Source of the DNA: Burkholderia cepacia
GTDB lineage: Bacteria; Pseudomonadota; Gammaproteobacteria; Burkholderiales; Burkholderiaceae
Assembly (NCBI RefSeq): GCF_029962485.1
Contig: NZ_CP073638.1
Span: 1,488,001 to 1,552,000, forward strand
Direction of reading: 5' to 3'
DNA: 64,000 nt
Part shown: in pieces, positions 7,661 to 16,755 of the stretch
Layout: each line of letters starts with the position of its first letter
Numbering within the stretch: the first letter of the stretch is position 1
Made by a program: the position numbers and the translations under genes
Notes under the pieces: generated by a model
What the model saw: the letters and a program-made list of their open reading frames with translations, nothing else
The model's database searches: none
Told to the model about the DNA's origin: nothing

Positions 7661-9123
7661 TGGTCGCCTCCCCGTGAATGCGCGACGGCCAGCAGGCGTT
7701 GTGCCTTTTGCCAGTGCGCCGCGGCTAGTATCGAAAAAATGGCTGTGAACATCAGCAGGCCGCCCGTGCCGATCAGCGAGTTCGTGAACACGAGCATCGC
7801 GAAAGTCGACAGGCACAGGCTCAGGCACGCGCCGACGAACTTGTCCTTGCGCAGCTTGAATGCCGCGCGCAGCGTGCGGCCGAACAGCATCACGACGCCG
7901 GCGAGGTAGAGCAGCGTGCCGGGCCAGCCGAGCACGAACGGCACGTTCATCACGCCGCTGTCGAAGCTGCCGTACTTGCCGAGCTCGCCGCTGTCGCTGG
8001 ACAGCTTCGTGGAGGCGCCCGTCGCGCCCATCCCTTCGCCGGCGACGTCGGTAAACGCCGTCTGCGCGAAGGTGGCGTAGAACTTGTTGCGGTCGTCGTA
8101 GCTGCGGTCGTCCTTCAGGTTCGTGATCGACTGCAGACGCGCGCCGAGACGGTCGGCCACCGGCCCGACGGTCAGGAGCGGCACGCAGAGCCCGACCAGC
8201 ACGACGCCGCTGATCAGGATCCGCATCCGCACGCGGTTGTTCGACTGCGCGAGCTGGATCGCGAGCGCGATCACCCAGCCGCCCCACGTCGAGCGCACGA
8301 GACACAGCGCGAACGACACGAAGCCGGCCGCCCCCGCGAACCAGCGGATCTTCTGCGGCGCCGCGAACACGAACACCAGCGCACCCATGATCGCGAACGC
8401 GAACGGCCCGGACGAATTCATCGTGCTGAACACGCGCACGCCGTACGGCACCGGCTCGCCCTGCGAACCCATGTCGGACCCGATCATCCACAGCACGTCC
8501 CACTGTGGCATCACGAAGTACTGCACGACGCCGTACAGGCCCATCACGAGCATGCCCCACATGAACGTGGACAGCAGCACGTCGCGGTACTCGGGATAGT
8601 CGCGCGCGTTGACCATGATGTGGAAACCGATCAGCACCGGATACACCCAGTTCGCCAGGTCATAGGTCGCGGCCATCACGCCGCTCGACACGATCCCGAC
8701 GAGGTACGCGTACGTGAGCCCGAACAGCATCAGCAGGATGGGAATCCCGCGGCGCTGCGCGAGCACGCGGTAATGCCGGATCAAACCCAGGCCGGCGATC
8801 ATCGTCACCGCGAGCGGCGCGACCTGGATCAGGCTCGTCGGCGTGAACGCGCCCTTCGACCAGTCGGCGAGCCGCCGCACTTCCGGGCTCAGGAACCACA
8901 CCCACCACATGAAGCCGACGTAGCGCGCCGGGCTCTTGAAATACAGCCAGATGCCGACCGCGATGGCCAGCACCGGAAACGCGAGCGTCAGCACCTTGCC
9001 CTGGTGAATGGCGATCAGCGCGGCGGTGAAGGACCACAGCGCGGCCTGCCCGACCCAGTGCTTCGGCTCGGGTAGCCGACTGCGCTTGCGTGACGGTGCG
9101 CGTTCAGCGGTAATCGTACTCAT
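7657..9123 (-). CDS. bceI: Polysaccharide polymerase (Wzy-like), cepacian cluster
   Basis: A 488-residue inner-membrane protein with about 10-12 hydrophobic segments and one large hydrophilic loop (around residues 330-390, with NLKDDRSYDDRNKFYATF). This is the usual shape of O-antigen/Wzy polymerases, whose sequence is poorly conserved. In the Wzy-dependent route it joins lipid-linked repeat units on the periplasmic side. It lies between transferase genes bceH and bceJ, as in published bce-I clusters. Ten bases separate it from bceH upstream, and it overlaps bceJ downstream. Confidence 0.82.
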   Translation of the reverse strand: MSTITAERAPSRKRSRLPEPKHWVGQAALWSFTAALIAIHQGKVLTLAFPVLAIAVGIWLYFKSPARYVGFMWWVWFLSPEVRRLADWSKGAFTPTSLIQVAPLAVTMIAGLGLIRHYRVLAQRRGIPILLMLFGLTYAYLVGIVSSGVMAATYDLANWVYPVLIGFHIMVNARDYPEYRDVLLSTFMWGMLVMGLYGVVQYFVMPQWDVLWMIGSDMGSQGEPVPYGVRVFSTMNSSGPFAFAIMGALVFVFAAPQKIRWFAGAAGFVSFALCLVRSTWGGWVIALAIQLAQSNNRVRMRILISGVVLVGLCVPLLTVGPVADRLGARLQSITNLKDDRSYDDRNKFYATFAQTAFTDVAGEGMGATGASTKLSSDSGELGKYGSFDSGVMNVPFVLGWPGTLLYLAGVVMLFGRTLRAAFKLRKDKFVGACLSLCLSTFAMLVFTNSLIGTGGLLMFTAIFSILAAAHWQKAQRLLAVAHSRGGDH

Positions 9124-9133
9124 CGATCGGCTC

Positions 9134-10270
9134 TCACCGCGACGACGGGCGCGAATCCGCGAGCGGCATCGCGACGCCCGCGGCGGCCGGCGTACGGCGC
9201 CGGCGCAGCATGTCGCGCGTGATCCGCACGTGCTGCTCGGCGAACGCCTGCGTGGTCAGGTCGCGATCGCGCAGGCACGCGGCGGCTGCCCGCGCGCAGT
9301 CGAGCGCCGCCGCCGGGTCGGCGACGAAGCGGTCGGCGGCCTGGCGCATCGCCTGCGCGTCGAACGCCGGCACATACGCGGCCGTGTCGTGCGGGAAGTA
9401 GTCGCTGAGCCCGCCGACATCGGACACGATCATCGGCTTGCCGACGGCCGCCGCCTCGAGCATCACGGTGATGCCCGACGCGTGGAAATTCGGCCGCAGC
9501 GGCACGACGATCACGTCGGCCCATGCATACAGTTCGTGCTGCTTCGCGAGCCCCGACGCCGAGCCGATCTTCACGTTCGGCGCATGCCATTCGCGCGGCA
9601 CGCGGCGGCGCGTCGCGAGCCGCACGTCGTAGCGCTCGTCGCCGCCGAACGCGGCGAGGAAGGTGCGCCAGTCGCGGTCGCGGTCGTTGCCGATCGCCGC
9701 GATCCGCAACGGCCGGTTCGGCTTCCATTGCTGCGGCTCGGTCAGCGGAAAATCCTGCGTGTTCAGCCCGTAGTAGACGAACTCGGCTTCGCGGCCGAGA
9801 TAGCGGCGGCACAGGTCGGCGTTGTCGCGCGCCAGCGTGGTCAGCGCGTCGGCGCGCTTGAGCAGCTTGCGGTACAGCCAGCGGCGCGGGCCACCGAAGC
9901 TGCCCCACTTGTCGAACAGCCACACGCTCTGCGCGAGCAGCAGCGGGCGCTTGCCCTGTGTGCCGGCAAGCTTCAGGACCAGCGAGGCCGCCAGATGCTC
10001 CTGTTCCGTGTGCGTCCAGATCACGTCGGTGTTCAGCAGTGCGGCGCGATTGCGCCACGCATGCACGACGTCGAAGCCGAGCGCCGCCTTCAGCGCGCGG
10101 CGCGCGAGGCCGGCGACACGGTTCTCGCCGCCGTCCTGCGAATAGGTCAGCCGGAATTCGTCGGATTCGGCGTGGTGATAGCCGTACAGGCAGCCGATGT
10201 TCTCGCCTTTCCGGTAGGTACGCGGATCGGCGCCGTAAAACAGATGGACATGGACCTTGGTTGCAGTCAT
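9134..10270 (-). CDS. bceH: Glycosyltransferase group 1 (GT4), cepacian cluster
   Basis: A 378-residue GT-B fold transferase. The N-terminal part (VHLFYGADPRTYRKGENIG) is the acceptor domain. The C-terminal donor domain has VPLRPNFHASGITVMLEAAAVGKPMIVSDVG-type sequence, around the usual E-x7-E position. GGAGAAGGG precedes the ATG. It is 49 bases downstream of bceG and 10 bases upstream of bceI in the cepacian operon. Donor and acceptor sugars cannot be read from sequence. Confidence 0.86.
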   Translation of the reverse strand: MTATKVHVHLFYGADPRTYRKGENIGCLYGYHHAESDEFRLTYSQDGGENRVAGLARRALKAALGFDVVHAWRNRAALLNTDVIWTHTEQEHLAASLVLKLAGTQGKRPLLLAQSVWLFDKWGSFGGPRRWLYRKLLKRADALTTLARDNADLCRRYLGREAEFVYYGLNTQDFPLTEPQQWKPNRPLRIAAIGNDRDRDWRTFLAAFGGDERYDVRLATRRRVPREWHAPNVKIGSASGLAKQHELYAWADVIVVPLRPNFHASGITVMLEAAAVGKPMIVSDVGGLSDYFPHDTAAYVPAFDAQAMRQAADRFVADPAAALDCARAAAACLRDRDLTTQAFAEQHVRITRDMLRRRRTPAAAGVAMPLADSRPSSR

Positions 10271-10319
10271 TCGAGCCCTTCTCCGGGTTCGGCCGCGCGG
10301 TGTTGCGCGCGCAGCACGT

Positions 10320-11279
10320 TCAAGACGTCACCGGCGGCATCGCCGCGCGGTGGGGGGCAAGGTTCGCGCGGCGGGCGTCGCGCGCCCCGCGGCGCACCGC
10401 GCGCCAGTGCTCGCGGATCCGCTCGCGCTTCGTCGTATGCAGCGACAGCAGCACGTGTGCGAAGCCCGGGTAGACGCGCGTACCGACCAGCGTCCACCAC
10501 CACCACGCGATCTCGCGCCGCAACGGCGGCAGGTGTTCGCGCAGGATCAGGTGCAGGTTGTACGCGCCGTTGCTGATCGCATTCAGCGACGCGGCATCGC
10601 GCCGGTCGTCGTCGAAGCGTTCCGCCGGATAATGATCGACCGCGATCGCCGGGTCGTAGACGAGCTTCCACCCTTCGCGCTGCACGTGCATGCTGAAACC
10701 CATGTCGTTGTGCACCTGCGCGCCGGCGCCGCGCAGCCGCGTGTCGAAGCGCAGCCGCTCGATCGCGGCGCGGCGATAGCTCATGTTCGCGCCTTTCAGC
10801 ATGTCGACTTCGCGTGCGCCGCCGACGCCGAGATGATGATTGCCGACGATCTTGCCGGACAGCGTGAGCTGGCCGACGAGTTCGCGCGATTCGTCGAGCA
10901 CGCGGCCCTTCTCGTGGACCCAGTCGCGCCCGCCGACCGCGCCCACGCGCGGATCGGCCTCGAATACCGATTCGACGCGCGCAAGCCAGTCGGGGTGCGG
11001 CGCCGCATCGTCGTCGGTGATGGCCACGATGTCGCCGTGCGCGGAGTCGAGCCCCTTGTTCAGCGCGGCGACCTGCCCCGGCACGTCGACCGCCACGATG
11101 CGCAGCGGCAGTGCGCCGCCGACCGCCGGATCGGCGAGCCGCTCGTGCGTGGCGTCGTCCTCCGGGCGCGCGACGACGATTACCTCGTCGGGCAGCCGCT
11201 GCTGCCGCTGCAGCGCCAGCAGGCAGCGCGCGAGGTCGGCAGGACGCCGGTAGGTCGGAACGAGCACGGAAATTTTCAT
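10320..11279 (-). CDS. bceG: Glycosyltransferase family 2, cepacian cluster
   Basis: A 319-residue inverting transferase with GT-A fold: ISVLVPTYRRPADLARCL at the N-terminus, AALNKGLDSAHGDIVAITDDDA containing the DxD metal site near residue 95, and a hydrophobic C-terminal stretch that may anchor it to the inner membrane. It contributes one glycosidic bond in the cepacian repeat. The start at 11279 (MKISVLVPTYR) fits the family, with GGAG about nine bases upstream. A strong hairpin separates it from bceF. Confidence 0.87.
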   Translation of the reverse strand: MKISVLVPTYRRPADLARCLLALQRQQRLPDEVIVVARPEDDATHERLADPAVGGALPLRIVAVDVPGQVAALNKGLDSAHGDIVAITDDDAAPHPDWLARVESVFEADPRVGAVGGRDWVHEKGRVLDESRELVGQLTLSGKIVGNHHLGVGGAREVDMLKGANMSYRRAAIERLRFDTRLRGAGAQVHNDMGFSMHVQREGWKLVYDPAIAVDHYPAERFDDDRRDAASLNAISNGAYNLHLILREHLPPLRREIAWWWWTLVGTRVYPGFAHVLLSLHTTKRERIREHWRAVRRGARDARRANLAPHRAAMPPVTS

Positions 11280-11297
11280 CGATGGTTCTCCAGTCGG

Positions 11298-11327
11298 CCG
11301 GGTGGGCAGCACGCGCTGCCCGCCCGG
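11298..11327 (-). other. Strong hairpin between bceF and bceG
   Basis: CCGGGTGGGCAGC (11298-11310) and GCTGCCCGCCCGG (11315-11327) form a 13-bp stem, with one G-U pair in RNA, around a 4-base loop inside the 64-base intercistronic gap. There is no U-tract, so it is more likely an mRNA processing or stability element, or a partial attenuator, than a full terminator. Confidence 0.6.
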
Positions 11328-11343
11328 TTACGCGCCAGATGGA

Positions 11344-13569
11344 TCAGGCGCTCAGGTATTCATGCACGGCCGCATAGCCGCGGCCGTAGCCGCGCGCCTT
11401 CGGCGGCACGCCGTTGAAGATCCCGCCTTCCAGGTCGACACCCGCGGTGCGCAGGCGCTTGATCGCATCGGCGATCTCGCCTTCGGTATGCATGCCCGAA
11501 CGCAGCACGAGGAACGTCGAGCCGGCCATGCGGCCGATGATCGTCGCGTCGGTCACTGCCAGCACCGGCGGCGAATCGATCAGCACGACGTCGTAGCGCT
11601 TGCCGAGCCCTTCGAGGTATTGCGGCAGGCGCGTCGACATCAGCAGCTCCGACGGGTTCGGCGGACGCGTGCCGGCCGAGATGAACGACAGGCCCTGCAC
11701 CGGCGTCTCGCGCACGGCGTCCTCGAGCGCCGACTGGTCGCTCAGCAGCTCGGACAGGCCCGGCTGCGAGGTCAGGCCGAAGTAGCGGTCGAGCAGGCCG
11801 CGGCGCATGTCGGCGTCGATCAGCAGCACGCGCTTGCCCGAATGCGCGAGCAGCACCGCGAGGTTGACCGTCAGGAAGCTCTTGCCGATGCCGGGCGTCG
11901 GGCCCGTCAGCACGATCACGCGGTTCTTCGCGTCCATCATCGCGAACTGCATCGCGGTGCGCAGGCTGCGCAGGCTCTCGACGCTGAGATCCTTCGGGCG
12001 CAGGCTCGCGAGGATCGGCCGTGCGCGGCTGCCGCTCTTCTCGGCCACCGCGTCGAGCTTCACCTGCTCGGCGCTTTGCGGCACCAGCCCGTACAGCGGC
12101 AGGTTGAACGCGCGCTCGATGCGGTCCGGATCCTCGATGCCCTGGAACATGTTGCGGCGCAGGAACACGACGCCGGTGCCGAGGATCAGCCCAAGGAATA
12201 CCGCGGCCGACAGGATCAGCACCTTCTTCGGCTTGACCGGATCGCCCGGACGCAGCGCCGAATCGACGAGGTGGATGTTGCCGCCCGTGCCGGCCTTCTG
12301 CACCGACAGCTCCTGCACGCGGTTCAGCAGCAGCACGTAGATGTCCTCGGCGACCTTCGCGTCACGCTGCAGCTGGACGGCCTTCACTTCGGTGGCCGGC
12401 AGGCTGCGGAAGCGGTTGCTGAACTTGTCCTTCTCGCCCTGCAGCTCGGCGAGCTGCTGCTTGGCCGCGATCACCATCGGATGCGAATCGGTGAAGCGCT
12501 GCGCGAGCGATGCGAGCTGCAGGCGCTGCGCGGCGATCTGCTGCTCGTACTGCACGCTGCCTTCGAGGTAGACCTTCGCCTCGTCGCTCGCGTTGATCGA
12601 GCCCGACGTGCGCTGGTACTGCGTCAGCGCGGCTTCCGCGCGTTCGAGGTCGGACTTCAGGCGCGGTTCCTCGCCCTTCAGGAAGTCGAGCATCTTGGTC
12701 GCTTCGGCCTGCTTCGCGACCACGTGCTGGTTCAGGTACGACTGCGCGAGCGCGTTCGCGATCGCGGCGGTCTGGTCCGGGTCCTTGCCTTCGAGCGAGA
12801 TCTGCACGACGCCCGTCTGCTTGCCCTGCTCGGTCACCTGGATGCCGGTCTGGAAGCCGCTGATCGCGTCGAGATCGTTGTAGCGGACCACCGTGAACTG
12901 CGTGCCGGGACGCGCGACCAGCTTCGACACGAGCAGCGTCACGCCGCCGCCCTGCGTCGATTCGCCGACCTGGCCCGACAGCAACCGCGTGCCGTTCTGG
13001 TCGACCAGCGAATAAGTCCCGTTCGGGCCGGCCGTCAGCGTCAGCTTCTTGCCTTCGAGCGCGGGCACGACGCTGATCGAATCGACGTCGGCAATTTCAC
13101 CGCCCCATGCATACGATTTCAGGCCGAGCCACGGTCGGGCCGGCGTACCCGGCGACGCGACGCGCGCGGCGAGGCTGCCGATCACCGGCAGCGTCTTCGG
13201 CACGACCGAGAAATTCAGCTTGAACTGCTCGACCACCGGCGCGACCACGCCGCGGCTCTTGATGATCTCGATTTCCGCGTCGGTCTGCGCCTGCTGCGGG
13301 CCGGTGTTGATCGTCGCACCGGTCTGCGTCTGCGTGAGCGCCTGCGACGTGTTGTCGTTGCTCTCGACCCGCACGTGCACGTCGGCCTGATACACCGGCT
13401 TCGCGATATAGCAGTAGAGGCCGGCGAGCGCGACGACCGTCACCGCGATGCCGAGCAGCAGCCAGATGTCGTCCATGATCACCTGGAGCAACTGGCCGAG
13501 GACGACGTCCTCTTCCTCGGTTTTCACGGACAGATCCGCGTAGGAGTGTTTCGCTTGCGTGTTCACCAT
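11344..13569 (-). CDS. bceF: Tyrosine autokinase / chain-length regulator (BY-kinase)
   Basis: A 741-residue Wzc-like protein controlling cepacian chain length and export. The N-terminal Wzz domain starts with a membrane helix near residues 35-57 and has long coiled-coil segments (about 280-430). A second membrane helix lies near 460-480. The cytoplasmic kinase domain has Walker A PTPGIGKS (Lys563), LLIDADMRRG and VLIDSPPVLAV motifs. The C-terminus has a modest tyrosine cluster (GYGRGYAAVHEYLSA), the expected autophosphorylation tail. Its partner phosphatase is bceD, three genes upstream. Intergenic hairpins lie on both sides of this gene. Confidence 0.93.
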   Translation of the reverse strand: MVNTQAKHSYADLSVKTEEEDVVLGQLLQVIMDDIWLLLGIAVTVVALAGLYCYIAKPVYQADVHVRVESNDNTSQALTQTQTGATINTGPQQAQTDAEIEIIKSRGVVAPVVEQFKLNFSVVPKTLPVIGSLAARVASPGTPARPWLGLKSYAWGGEIADVDSISVVPALEGKKLTLTAGPNGTYSLVDQNGTRLLSGQVGESTQGGGVTLLVSKLVARPGTQFTVVRYNDLDAISGFQTGIQVTEQGKQTGVVQISLEGKDPDQTAAIANALAQSYLNQHVVAKQAEATKMLDFLKGEEPRLKSDLERAEAALTQYQRTSGSINASDEAKVYLEGSVQYEQQIAAQRLQLASLAQRFTDSHPMVIAAKQQLAELQGEKDKFSNRFRSLPATEVKAVQLQRDAKVAEDIYVLLLNRVQELSVQKAGTGGNIHLVDSALRPGDPVKPKKVLILSAAVFLGLILGTGVVFLRRNMFQGIEDPDRIERAFNLPLYGLVPQSAEQVKLDAVAEKSGSRARPILASLRPKDLSVESLRSLRTAMQFAMMDAKNRVIVLTGPTPGIGKSFLTVNLAVLLAHSGKRVLLIDADMRRGLLDRYFGLTSQPGLSELLSDQSALEDAVRETPVQGLSFISAGTRPPNPSELLMSTRLPQYLEGLGKRYDVVLIDSPPVLAVTDATIIGRMAGSTFLVLRSGMHTEGEIADAIKRLRTAGVDLEGGIFNGVPPKARGYGRGYAAVHEYLSA

Positions 13570-13588
13570 TCGTTCCCGCTTGAGTGGT

Positions 13589-13613
13589 GCCGGGGCGGAG
13601 GTGCCGCCCCGGC
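13589..13613 (-). other. Strong hairpin between bceE and bceF
   Basis: GCCGGGGCGG (13589-13598) and CCGCCCCGGC (13604-13613) form a perfect 10-bp stem with a 5-base loop in the 50-base gap between bceE and bceF. There is no U-tract. With the similar hairpin after bceF, it brackets the kinase gene. Confidence 0.6.
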
Positions 13614-13619
13614 GGGCTA

Positions 13620-14798
13620 TCAGCGCGTGATTTGCTTCATGTAGAAAATCGTCTGAATCGTCGGCAGCACCTGCTGCAGCACCCGGTTGAACTGCACCGA
13701 GCTGGCCGTGCTGACGTAGACCACGTCGAGCGGCTGAAGCGGGAAACGGCTCGACAGCATCAGCGCATCGGGCTGTGTCATGTCGAGACGGAACACTTCA
13801 GGCTTCGTCGGGTTGTCGCGCATGCCGCGCATCACGTAGATCTTGCGCGGGTTCGCATCGGTGTCGAGGATGCCGCCGCCGGCCGTCAACGCGTCGGCGA
13901 TGGTCAGCTTGCCCTTGAGCATCGGCACCGTGACCGGCGTCTTGACCTCGCCCATGATGAACACGCGGCTGTCGCTGCGATCCGGCACGTTGACGATGTC
14001 GCCCTGCTGCAGCATCACGTTCTGCCGCACTTCGCCGCGGTCGAGCACGCCGTTCGCGTCGAGCGTGTAGAGCTTGCCGTCGCGCGTCAGGCGCACGCGC
14101 TGCAGATCGGCGTCGGTGGTCGAGCCGCCCGAGCGCGAGATCGCGTCGACCAGCGTCAGCGGCACGTCGCTCATCGCGAGCGGGCCCGGTGTCTTCACCT
14201 CGCCCGTCACCTGCACCTTCTGGCTGCGGAACGACAGCACGCGCACGTCGAGCTGCGGATTCTTCACATAGCGCGCGAGACGCGTGGCGAGCTCGTCACG
14301 GGTCTGCGCGATCGTCTTGCCCGCCACGTGGATGCGGCCGACGAACGGGAAGAAGATCGTGCCGTCGGCGGCCACCGTCTGGCCATAAGGATCGGCCTGG
14401 CCCGGCAGCGATGACGAATAGGGCTGCTGCAGCGCGCCCGCGATCGTCTGCGTCGTGTTGCCGCCGCTCGAGAACGACTGGCCTTGCGGCGTCGTCAGCT
14501 CGGGGTGGTCCCAGACGGTGACGCCGAGGATGTCCTGCGGCCCGATCCGGTACACGTATTGCGACGGATCGGTATAGCGCGCGGGCGGCAGCGGATGGTC
14601 GACCTGCGCCTTCTGCAGCTGGTCCATCACCACTTTGGCGTCGATGTAATGAACCGGATAGGTTTCGGCGGCTTGCTGCCGGCCTTCGTCCTTCAGGTTC
14701 GACGAGTCGAGGTAGTTGCCGGGAGCGGTTGCACAGGCTGACAGGAAAGTCGTCAGCGCGACGGCAAGCGCCACCGGGCGCATCGGGCGTTTCAGCAT
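13620..14798 (-). CDS. bceE: Outer-membrane polysaccharide export lipoprotein (Wza-like)
   Basis: A 392-residue lipoprotein that forms the outer-membrane export channel for cepacian. The signal peptide ends in the lipobox LSAC with Cys at residue 22. The poly-export domain starts at about YRIGPQDILGVTVWDHPEL and is followed by SLBB-type repeats (VQVTGEVKTPGPLAM, VFIMGEVKTPVTVPM). The ATG at 14798 lies inside the last codons of bceD, so the genes are coupled. An ATG at 14813 (MATET) is a possible alternative. BceE would work with BceF across the envelope. Confidence 0.9.
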   Translation of the reverse strand: MLKRPMRPVALAVALTTFLSACATAPGNYLDSSNLKDEGRQQAAETYPVHYIDAKVVMDQLQKAQVDHPLPPARYTDPSQYVYRIGPQDILGVTVWDHPELTTPQGQSFSSGGNTTQTIAGALQQPYSSSLPGQADPYGQTVAADGTIFFPFVGRIHVAGKTIAQTRDELATRLARYVKNPQLDVRVLSFRSQKVQVTGEVKTPGPLAMSDVPLTLVDAISRSGGSTTDADLQRVRLTRDGKLYTLDANGVLDRGEVRQNVMLQQGDIVNVPDRSDSRVFIMGEVKTPVTVPMLKGKLTIADALTAGGGILDTDANPRKIYVMRGMRDNPTKPEVFRLDMTQPDALMLSSRFPLQPLDVVYVSTASSVQFNRVLQQVLPTIQTIFYMKQITR

Positions 14799-15235
14799 AG
14801 TTTCTGTAGCCATCCTTGAACCAGACGTTCGATCAGTGAGTAGCTCTCGCGGTAATCGGCTTCGGGGCCGCCGTGCGGGTCGGCAATCTCGGCCCCTTCC
14901 CACTTGCCGAGCAGGTGGACCTTGCCGCGCGCGAACGGATCGACCTTTTCGACGGCCGAAATCTGTCCGCGCTCGCTGACGAGAATCAGGTCGGCGTCGC
15001 GCACGATCCGGCGCGACAGCCGCCGCGAGCGATGGGGCGTCGCATCGACGCCCCGCTCGGCGAGCAGCTGCCGCATCACCGGATCGATGCCGTCGCCGTC
15101 ATTCGCATGCACGCCGGCCGAGTGAAACGTCGGGCGCACGCCGCCCCGCGACGCGGCGTGCGACTTGAACAGCATCTCCGCCGCCGGGCTGCGGCAGACG
15201 TTTGCGTGGCAGACGATCAGGATGTTCCGGAACAT
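14792..15235 (-). CDS. bceD: Low molecular weight protein tyrosine phosphatase
   Basis: A 147-residue Wzb-like phosphatase that removes phosphate from the BceF tyrosine tail. The P-loop CHANVCRS carries the CX5R signature (Cys9, Arg15), and the general acid sits in DPHGG (Asp119). These are the three required catalytic positions, so it should be active. It overlaps bceE at its 3' end and lies 30 bases after bceC. The BceD/BceF pair is the known phosphorylation switch of cepacian synthesis. Confidence 0.93.
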   Translation of the reverse strand: MFRNILIVCHANVCRSPAAEMLFKSHAASRGGVRPTFHSAGVHANDGDGIDPVMRQLLAERGVDATPHRSRRLSRRIVRDADLILVSERGQISAVEKVDPFARGKVHLLGKWEGAEIADPHGGPEADYRESYSLIERLVQGWLQKLC

Positions 15236-15265
15236 GGCGTCTCGTAACGAGTGACGGGAAACGGG

Positions 15266-16678
15266 TTACGCGCTTGCGCGCGCGATGCCCGGCACGCGGG
15301 CGGCGACAGCCTGGCGCGAGCCCGGCCGGCCGATCGGGTGGTATTCGATGCCCTGCTCGCTCATCGTCTCCGGCTCGTACAGGTTGCGGCCGTCGAAGAT
15401 CACCGGCGACTTCCACAGGCGGCCGAGCGCGACGAAATCGGGGCTCTTGAAGATCTTCCATTCGGTGACGATCACGAGCGCGTCGGCGTCGCGCGCGGCC
15501 TGCGCTTCGTCGTCGACGAAAGTCAGGCGCTCGAGCCAGCTCGGGTGACCGGCGAGATCGAGTGCGATCACGCGGCGCGCTTCCTGCTGCGCGACCGGGT
15601 CGTATGCGGCGATGCGCGCGCCGCGCGACAGCAGCTCGGCGATCAGCTCGCGGCTCGGCGCTTCGCGCATGTCGTCGGTGTTCGGCTTGAACGCCAGGCC
15701 CCAGATCGCGAACGTGCGGCCCGTCAGGTCCTCGCCGAAACGCGCGACGATCTTGTCGGCGAGCACGCGCTTTTGCGTCGCGTTGACCGACGACACGGCC
15801 TTCAGGATCTGCAGCGCCTGCCCGTGCTCGTCGGCCGTGCGGATCAGCGCCTCGACGTCCTTCGGGAAGCACGAGCCGCCGTAGCCGCAGCCGGCATACA
15901 GGAAGTGATAGCCGATGCGCGGATCGGAGCCGATCCCGCGGCGCACGGCCTCGATGTCCGCGCCGAAACGGTCGGCGAGGTTCGCCAGCTCGTTCATGAA
16001 CGAGATGCGCGTCGCGAGCATCGCGTTGGCCGCGTACTTCGTGAACTCGGCCGAGCGCACGTCCATGTACAGCGTGCGTTCGTGGTTGCGGTTGAACGGC
16101 GCGTACAGCTTCTTCATCAGCTCGCGGGCGCGCTCGCCCGGCACGTCGTCGTCGCAGCCGATCACGATGCGGTCGGGGCGCGTGAAATCGTCGACGGCCG
16201 CGCCTTCCTTCAGGAATTCCGGATTCGACACGACCGAGAACATCTGGTCGCCGCCGCGCTTCGCGAGCTCCTCGGCCACCGCCGCGCGCACGCGCTCGGC
16301 CGTGCCGACCGGCACCGTCGACTTGTCGACGATCACCTTGAAGCCCGTCATGTAGCGGCCGATGTTGCGGGCGGCCGCGAGCACGTACTGCAGGTCGGCC
16401 GAGCCGTCCTCGTCGGGCGGCGTGCCGACCGCGATGAACTGCACGTCGCCGTGCGCGACCGCGGCCTCGACGTCGGTCGAGAAGCGCAGGCGGCCGGCCG
16501 CGCGATTGCGCGCGATGACTTCCTTCAGGCCCGGCTCGTGGATCGGCACGCCGCCATTGTTCAGGACGTCGATCTTTGCCTGGTCGACGTCGAGACAGAA
16601 CACGTCGTGCCCGATGTCGGCGAGACAGGCGCCGGTGACAAGACCTACGTAACCGCTGCCGATGATAGTCAGATTCAT
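15266..16678 (-). CDS. bceC: UDP-glucose 6-dehydrogenase
   Basis: A 470-residue UDP-glucose dehydrogenase that makes UDP-glucuronic acid, a cepacian precursor, using two NAD+ per substrate. The N-terminal Rossmann motif GSGYVG is at residues 7-12. The catalytic Cys270 is in [11 protein letters not shown]. The central helix and C-terminal UDP-binding domain ([16 protein letters not shown]) are complete. I take the start at 16678 ([12 protein letters not shown]); a longer in-frame extension is low-complexity. It follows bceB by 77 bases. Confidence 0.95.
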   Translation of the reverse strand: MNLTIIGSGYVGLVTGACLADIGHDVFCLDVDQAKIDVLNNGGVPIHEPGLKEVIARNRAAGRLRFSTDVEAAVAHGDVQFIAVGTPPDEDGSADLQYVLAAARNIGRYMTGFKVIVDKSTVPVGTAERVRAAVAEELAKRGGDQMFSVVSNPEFLKEGAAVDDFTRPDRIVIGCDDDVPGERARELMKKLYAPFNRNHERTLYMDVRSAEFTKYAANAMLATRISFMNELANLADRFGADIEAVRRGIGSDPRIGYHFLYAGCGYGGSCFPKDVEALIRTADEHGQALQILKAVSSVNATQKRVLADKIVARFGEDLTGRTFAIWGLAFKPNTDDMREAPSRELIAELLSRGARIAAYDPVAQQEARRVIALDLAGHPSWLERLTFVDDEAQAARDADALVIVTEWKIFKSPDFVALGRLWKSPVIFDGRNLYEPETMSEQGIEYHPIGRPGSRQAVAARVPGIARASA

Positions 16679-16755
16679 GATGTGTCGGACCTCGTGACCA
16701 ATGATTCGAAATTCGTAAAACCGGAGTGCCGGCGTGGTGGCGCTGCGTGCCGGCG

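Noticed and set aside
11302..13644. A long plus-strand frame covering bceF
   Set aside because: Antisense shadow of bceF. Composition is dominated by Arg, His, Leu and Asp, and it has no ribosome site.
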